In this document: positions 58,064-64,000 of the stretch, one piece after another | How the letters are laid out: every line of letters starts with the position of its first letter | Numbering within the stretch: the stretch's first letter is position 1 | NCBI RefSeq assembly: GCF_010389155.1 | Contig: NC_057763.1 | Location: forward strand, 38,112,645-38,176,644 | Direction: 5' to 3' | From: Erigeron canadensis | Taxonomy: Eukaryota > Streptophyta > Magnoliopsida > Asterales > Asteraceae | DNA length: 64,000 nt | Program-made: the position numbers and the translations under genes | The notes under the pieces: generated by a model | What the model was told of the DNA's origin: nothing | Database searches by the model: none | The model's input: only the letters and a program-made list of their open reading frames with translations

Positions 58064-59400
58064 TAATTTTATATCTTTCAATTTCGGTTGGTAGTCCCTG
58101 TCTCTACGAGGCTATACGCAGTATTAGTATACAGTAAAATGTGTAAGAGAAAGCTTAATACAACATAAATAGTTTTTTACAACTTTAACAGATAAGTTCA
58201 ATATCAATTACAAATAACTACATAATTAATTTAATAAACAATTAATCTTTAGCGAACTCATAACAAAGAAATGATAACAAACGTTATATACATTTTAAAT
58301 GAATTGAAGTAACAAAAATATTCTAGAGTGTTTAGGAGGTGATCTCAGTTTTTAATGATACACCATCAATGTGTTGTAAGTAAAGCACAGTTAGTGGTGT
58401 ACGCCAAAAATTAGTAATGTACAAATCATTTCTCTTAAAATTTAGATATAGTTTTGGTACATTTTGTTTGGAGTTTTTTTTTTTAAATGTCCAAATGAAA
58501 CTTAACTTACAAATCAACTTATTTAATTTTAAATTATGTAAATCTCATTATTAATATGTTTTTCTAAGTTTCAATATTCACATTACCTAAAAATTTTGTC
58601 ATATTTCATCACCATATATTCCAATCACACGTCAGACTATAAAATTTAATATTAACTAATCAAACTAATAATATTCTATTTTCTAATTATGACACACGTG
58701 ATAAATATTTTTTAACTGAGAACATGCTTAATACATCAATATATAAACTATTTTTGGCAGGTGTTAGATGAAACTTATTTTGGAGCAATTGGGGGCCATA
58801 CCCCCGTAAATGACTCAATACATACCACGTGTTAGATCAAGACGTAACAATGAGATAGTTTGTGTCATCACATAATTAATTTCAAAATGAAAGTTTGATC
58901 TCGAGGTTTCGACTTTGGAGGAATCGTTCCTCAATGTAAATATTTTGTAAGACTATCACGAAGGACTTTACTAAATTACAGGTACATGTTTGAATCTGTT
59001 TACACGTCGCCCACAAGGTAATACCAAAAGATAGTCGAGTACATAATTAGCCGAGTGGTGAAAGACTTTTTCACTTGTGGTTTCTTTCCCGATTGATGAA
59101 GGTTCGAATTTTACCAAATCTAAATTTTGTGAGAGGATTTTAGCTACGCTATACACATAAAAATTGAAAAAGCAAACCTTTTAAAATGTAACTAAAATTC
59201 TATCATAATATGGCGCATCAAAATTGAAAGTATTCACCATTTATCTTTTTTGTTTTCGAAAAAAACAGGTTGAGTACATAATTAATCTATCCAAGTGAAA
59301 GGTCAATTGGGTAAAAAGAATCACACCTTCGGACTGATTATGAACAAAACGAAAGCATAAAAAGAAGGGTAAAAAGGGAAATGTCTTGCGCGTCTAAGCT
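58064..59400. other. Spacer upstream of RPN2
   Basis: AT-rich; no gene recognised. The last few hundred bases should hold the RPN2 promoter. Confidence 0.4.
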
Positions 59401-59472
59401 CACATTCAGGCGTTGAAATACACAGTCCGGGCGACGACTTACACACACTCCACTGGCTATCCGATCAAATTC

Positions 59473-59562
59473 GTAAGATCTGAATCTATTTCTTACACCT
59501 TCAATCAAACCTACAGTCTTTTTGATTTTTTTAATCGTATCATATTTCTCTCTTTATTTCAG
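59473..59562 (+). other. 5' UTR intron of RPN2
   Basis: A good donor (GTAAGATC at 59473) and acceptor (TTTATTTCAG ending 59562) lie just before the start codon at 59566, leaving a 3-base untranslated stub on the coding exon. The leader exon would lie about 59390-59472. Confidence 0.6.
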
Positions 59563-59565
59563 GCA

Positions 59566-62500
59566 ATGGCAGTAAAATTAGGATGTATACTTATACTATT
59601 ACTAGCAGTTGCGTCGATCTGTGAAGCTGCAGCGGTATTTCACCCGATCTCTGAATCTCACCGCTCCGCTGCATTGGAACTGTTTTCCGCTGATGGTGGA
59701 TCGTTTTCGAGGTTTCTTAAACCCTACCTAACTTCTGTTATCGATTTATATGTTATGTATATAAGTGTGTACTGTATACTTATAGGTTTTATTAAATTTT
59801 AAAGTGGAATTCGGTACAGTTGTTTTGGATTTGCAAAATAATACTGGTGAATGTAAGAAGCTATATGAGAGTATGTGTTTAGAGGATTTTTTAATTTTCT
59901 TTTTTTATGTTTTTGTTGATTATGTTTAACACTTTTAGGTCTAGGAGGAAGAAATTAGGAAAGGATGTAAATGCATAGCTAGAAGGCAACATGTACTGCT
60001 AAAAACTTACTGGTTTGGCTGTTTTGCGGGGAAAACGCGTTTTGGAAATGTAACCTGGATTATAATGTTAAGGTTTTTTGTGATACTTTTAGTTGTAGGA
60101 ATTATATCAATCCATAAGAGATATATCACCATGGTTCATGCTCCAATATCATTGGTTCTCTTTCTTTTTCGGCCTTTTAGGTGCTTTCTTATTTGTCTTA
60201 TGCATTTCCATGACCAATTGGGCATACAAGTGTATCTTCTGTACTCTTTAGTGTCACACATTCTCTGGGTATATGACTTTTTTTTATTTTTGTTTATGAC
60301 ACTTACGCATATCTTTTGGTTCTATCGCGTATACAATTTAGTAATTTAATATAATGAACTGGTTACGATGCCTTCAAAATATTACTCTCTTTTAGTCTGT
60401 TTCTTCACATGATGCTTTCTGTCTTAGATCTGGGATCAGGATGGGTACCAAATTGCTTAGAAAAAGTAACTTATATGTTGTAATGTCACTTAAGCATCTG
60501 ATCAAGCGTTCTTCATTTCAGCTTAGAAGAAGCATATGAAGCGTTAAGGACATTCGAGGTCCTTGGAATACATAAATCTGATCTAAAGGAGCAAACTTGT
60601 AGTTCTGTGGTAGATACTCTATCTACGTCTTCTGCAAATATAAAAGACCTGTACCATGCATTACGAGTTAATGGGATATTACAATGCAAGGCAAACAAGG
60701 CAGATATAATGGTATGTAGGCTTGTTATGCCTGGCTCATTATTTGGAATGCTCTCCCCTACTTTTTCACAGGCTTAAAAGATCTTACTAACTTTTACTTA
60801 TTCAGGGCATTGCGTCAAGACTTAAAGTTGCTGTCAAAGATGCAACAACGCTTCTAGATTATTATTATTCAATAGGAGGCTTGCTACTTATCAAGGTAAG
60901 CATTAATGTGGAAGAAAGTCATAATGTCAGTGCTTCATTTTGTATCAATTTTTGATAATATTGATAATATTGTAGAATATGAAAGTATCAATTTTTTTCT
61001 TAGGACAATTGTCAGGGGAGGTAGTTAAAAGTGTTTACCTACCCGGCTACCCGTGTACTGTGTAACTATTAACTTTGCATTTTTATGACATAATATCTCT
61101 TTTATTTTCATGCAGGATCAGAGTTCTGAGGTGGATATACTTCTCGAAAACGCTGAGGGGATTATACGCTCCATAAAGGTTGGTTTTGCTTGCATAGATT
61201 GTTAAAGGATAAGATTTCTCTTATTTAAAGCAGAACCACCTCAACTTTACAGTTATCTGCAATGTGAATGTCTTAGTTGAATCTGTTATTATTCCCAGGC
61301 TCTCAGCCAAAGTGATGGAAGATGGCGTTTTAGTTCCAACAATCCCGAGTCTAGTACTTATGCTGCAGGTAAGTTTTTTCCACTGGACAAATTTCATATG
61401 TATAATTGACCTGGTAAAGCTACAAGATACATTTTAATGGTCAAACACTCATGAAATCTCTAATAACTTGACTCAGGAGTAGCATTTGAAACCATTTCTG
61501 GAGTTGTATCATTAGCAGCTTCTGCAATCGATGAAACTTTGGTAATTTAGTTCTACCTTCTACTCATGTCTGTCATGACAAATATGAACCAAGGACAGAT
61601 ATTATGCATGTATGCAACTAAGCCTAAAGTCCACTATAAAAGTATTATTTTAATGAATAATGTTTGGTCGAGGATGTGTATCATTCGAATTTTCTCCTGC
61701 TGTTGTATGTATTATCTGGATGTGCTTATCTTCTGATGTCTGTGTGAATGGTTTGTTATTAACATTGTCATCTGCATCATGCTTTACATATGCCACGAGT
61801 TGCTAATGATACCCCTTTTAGCTTATTATATAATTTATATTTTCACATGCGCTTATAATAGAAAATGATTCAGTACCATTAATTTGATGCTACTTGTGTC
61901 TTCCCTTATCTTTTCGTGTTGTTGAGGACAATCGAACTCTACTTTTGTGATGTTTATTTTTTTACTTAATATAACATGAAACATTGATGCTCAGTCTAAT
62001 TGTTGCGGACCTTTTCTGCAGATTGGGACTCTGAAAAAAGATATTGTGAAGCTTTTCGACAGCATTGAGAAATATGGTCAGTGGACAGGTTTTCTTCTTT
62101 TTAAGTTAATAAATTTGTATGTGTTGTCATGTAGTGTTGAACCAATTCAATCAGATTAAAATTCTTACCGTTCTACATCCTTATCTCCTTTGCTGCTTTT
62201 CTCTTTATCCTCCATTTTAACATGTATGCGTCACTGCGTCAGTTATTTCTTCTCGTATGTCCAACACTGTTATCTATATTAATCTCTAATCATTTCCATT
62301 AGTGTTGGATTTCTTATTGAGTAATCTTAGACTATGAATTATATTATTACAACCTGAAGTTAAGGAAAGTCAAGACTGCTAATTGCAAGCTTACAAGGTC
62401 AATACGTTGCATGTATGCTTGTGATTTGTTGATGTTTGCTATGCAAGGTTTTATATCATTATCTTTTGGCAGTGATTTGTTTGTGATGTTACTAAGGGCG

Positions 62501-64000
62501 CGTTTAGTTGGGGAAAGCACCCCTTCTTTTTCAAAAATGTTTTCTAAGAAAACATGAAAAACACGTTTTTTTTCTATTTTTATTTTTATTCACATTTTCC
62601 AAATTAAAAAAAACCCAATTTCTACTTGCCCCCCACCCCCACCCCTAAAGTAGATTAATCTATGCCTTTTAATGCTGTATCTGCAAAATAGGATGTGTTT
62701 CAGTGTGTTCATATCTTTTGGAGCCCAATCATTTTATGATTATTTACTGGCTATAGGTTGGTTGGGAGTGCTGTTGTCTAAGTAAGTGACCTGGTGAAGT
62801 TTCACCAAAACTTTTTTTCGGTTATTAGATGTTTTTTGGTTGCTCGTATCTGAAATGCCAATGAGTTCAGTTATAGTGTATGGATTTTGGTGATGCATCC
62901 ATGATGAAAACTGTCTAAGTATGACTGGCATGTACCAATGCCCAAAGCAGATTAGAATGAATTTCAATTAGGATCCGTGTTTTTGTTGATATGCATCAAA
63001 AGAGTATGGGAGGTTAGTGTGGTTCCTTAGGATTTAAGACTACAGAATATTTGAATGAGAATAGATTCCACTTGTATTAAAGAGGTACTTGTGTCTTGCT
63101 GCTTCATGTCGTTAATTAATCACTAATATTTATTTATTTTATCAGTGTATATTCATGTAACCAATATTGTTTTGTAGATGACGGGGCTTATTACTTTGAT
63201 GACAAACATATTGACGCAAGTACACATCAAGGCCCACTTTCAGCCACCTCTGCAGTTGTTCGGGGGCTGACAACCTTCGCATCTACTTCTGGAAGTTTAA
63301 GTGTGCGCTACAGTCTTATATACTTAGGCTACAAAACACTTTCTTTTTCTGTGATTGAAATCTAGTTTTGATGTTCCTCAAATTGATGCAGATACCTGAT
63401 GACAAGATTCTGGGATTAGCAAGATTTTTTCTTGGCATTGGTACTCCTGGCAATAGCAAGGACTTGTATTACCAAATTGATTCTTTATCCTGCTTAGAAA
63501 ACAATAGGCAAGTCTAGTCTGGTCACTGCACTTGTTGCATTTTTTAATAGTACATTCTTGTTTTCTTTAAAACAATCTAAAATCTTTATCATTCCAGGGT
63601 ATCTGTTCCTCTAATTTTATCGCTTCCAGCTTCCGTGCTTTCATTGACCAGTAAAGATAAACTTAAGGTGTGTACTGTTTTGTTTTCCACATTTCATCAT
63701 GTTAGTTTCTTCAAATTGTGATTGATAAGATTTTTAAATTCTAACCTTCCAAGGGTATCATTAGATATGAAATAATGGAGTTTGGATGATACATGTGATT
63801 TCTTCATAAACATGTCTTGGTTGTATTCAAAAGTGACCTGCAATGCTTATTGATCATCTGAATAGTTTAAATACAACTTTACATGGGGTTTATGCTCCCA
63901 GATTGTGAATTCTGTTATGTTTTGTTTACAGGTTAAGGTGAACACCGTGCTGGGATCTTCTGCTCCATCTTTGTCAGTAAAGCTCATGCAAGTTTTTAGC
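59566..64000 (+). CDS. RPN2: Oligosaccharyltransferase subunit RPN2 / ribophorin II (5' part)
   Basis: ER-membrane subunit of the complex that transfers N-glycans to nascent proteins. Exons seen: 59566-59711, 60522-60711, 60806-60895, 61116-61178, 61299-61368, 61477-61541, 62022-62076, 63178-63302, 63392-63507, 63598-63667 and 63932 to the window end; all phases fit. It opens with a signal peptide ([21 protein letters not shown]), then the lumenal ribophorin II region: [60 protein letters not shown] and [15 protein letters not shown]. About 350 residues are present; the C-terminal membrane segments lie beyond 64000. Intron 9 starts with GC (AATAG|GCAAGT). Intron 7 is about 1.1 kb and contains a hAT-like sequence near 62495. 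Confidence 0.94.

Overview
This is nuclear DNA of a flowering plant. The genes are rich in introns with GT-AG borders (plus a few GC-AG), the spacers are AT-rich, there is a nuclear insertion of plastid DNA, and the proteins read most like eudicot families. The dual kinase and the repeat types suggest an asterid, possibly Asteraceae, but that is inference only. Coordinates of split genes come from reading splice sites by eye; for every complete gene the exon lengths add up to a whole number of codons.

Layout. 1-1870 (+): 3' part of a mitochondrial succinyl-CoA ligase beta subunit gene. 3255-6965 (-): complete phytochelatin synthase (504 aa, catalytic C56/H162/D180). 9290-12170: a degenerate nested repeat field built on a GGACCC-containing unit. 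12700-14737 (+): a decayed second copy of the succinyl-CoA ligase gene, broken by a truncated RPA-like gene fragment (14738-15424, -) and then by a rearranged plastid insertion (15490-16380; 16S rRNA 3' end joined to the ndhB start). 17067-20655 (+): two kinase domains that splice in frame into one 829-aa tandem kinase. 21828-21970 (-): a scrap of a second phytochelatin synthase copy, showing that the ligase-synthase pair was once duplicated as a block. 22378-23339 (-): ROP-interactive CRIB (RIC) protein. 24585-26179 (-): ribosomal protein eL14. 28475-32151 (+): ESCRT-III VPS2. 34908-39750 (-): casein kinase 1-like. 40966-44178: Helitron-like remnant holding a 2661-bp solo LTR. 44721-48650 (-): NDR-type AGC kinase. 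53703-56341 (-): soluble ABCI19/20-type ABC protein. 56524-58063: two inverted copies of one MITE family around a 1-kb spacer. 59566-64000 (+): 5' part of RPN2/ribophorin II of the oligosaccharyltransferase, running off the window.

The genes are mostly housekeeping or signalling and share no pathway; plants have no operons. The most unusual items are the tandem kinase (membrane-anchored CrRLK1L-like kinase fused to an RLCK-VII-like kinase), the wreck of the duplicated block between 12.7 and 22 kb, and the nested repeat field beside it.
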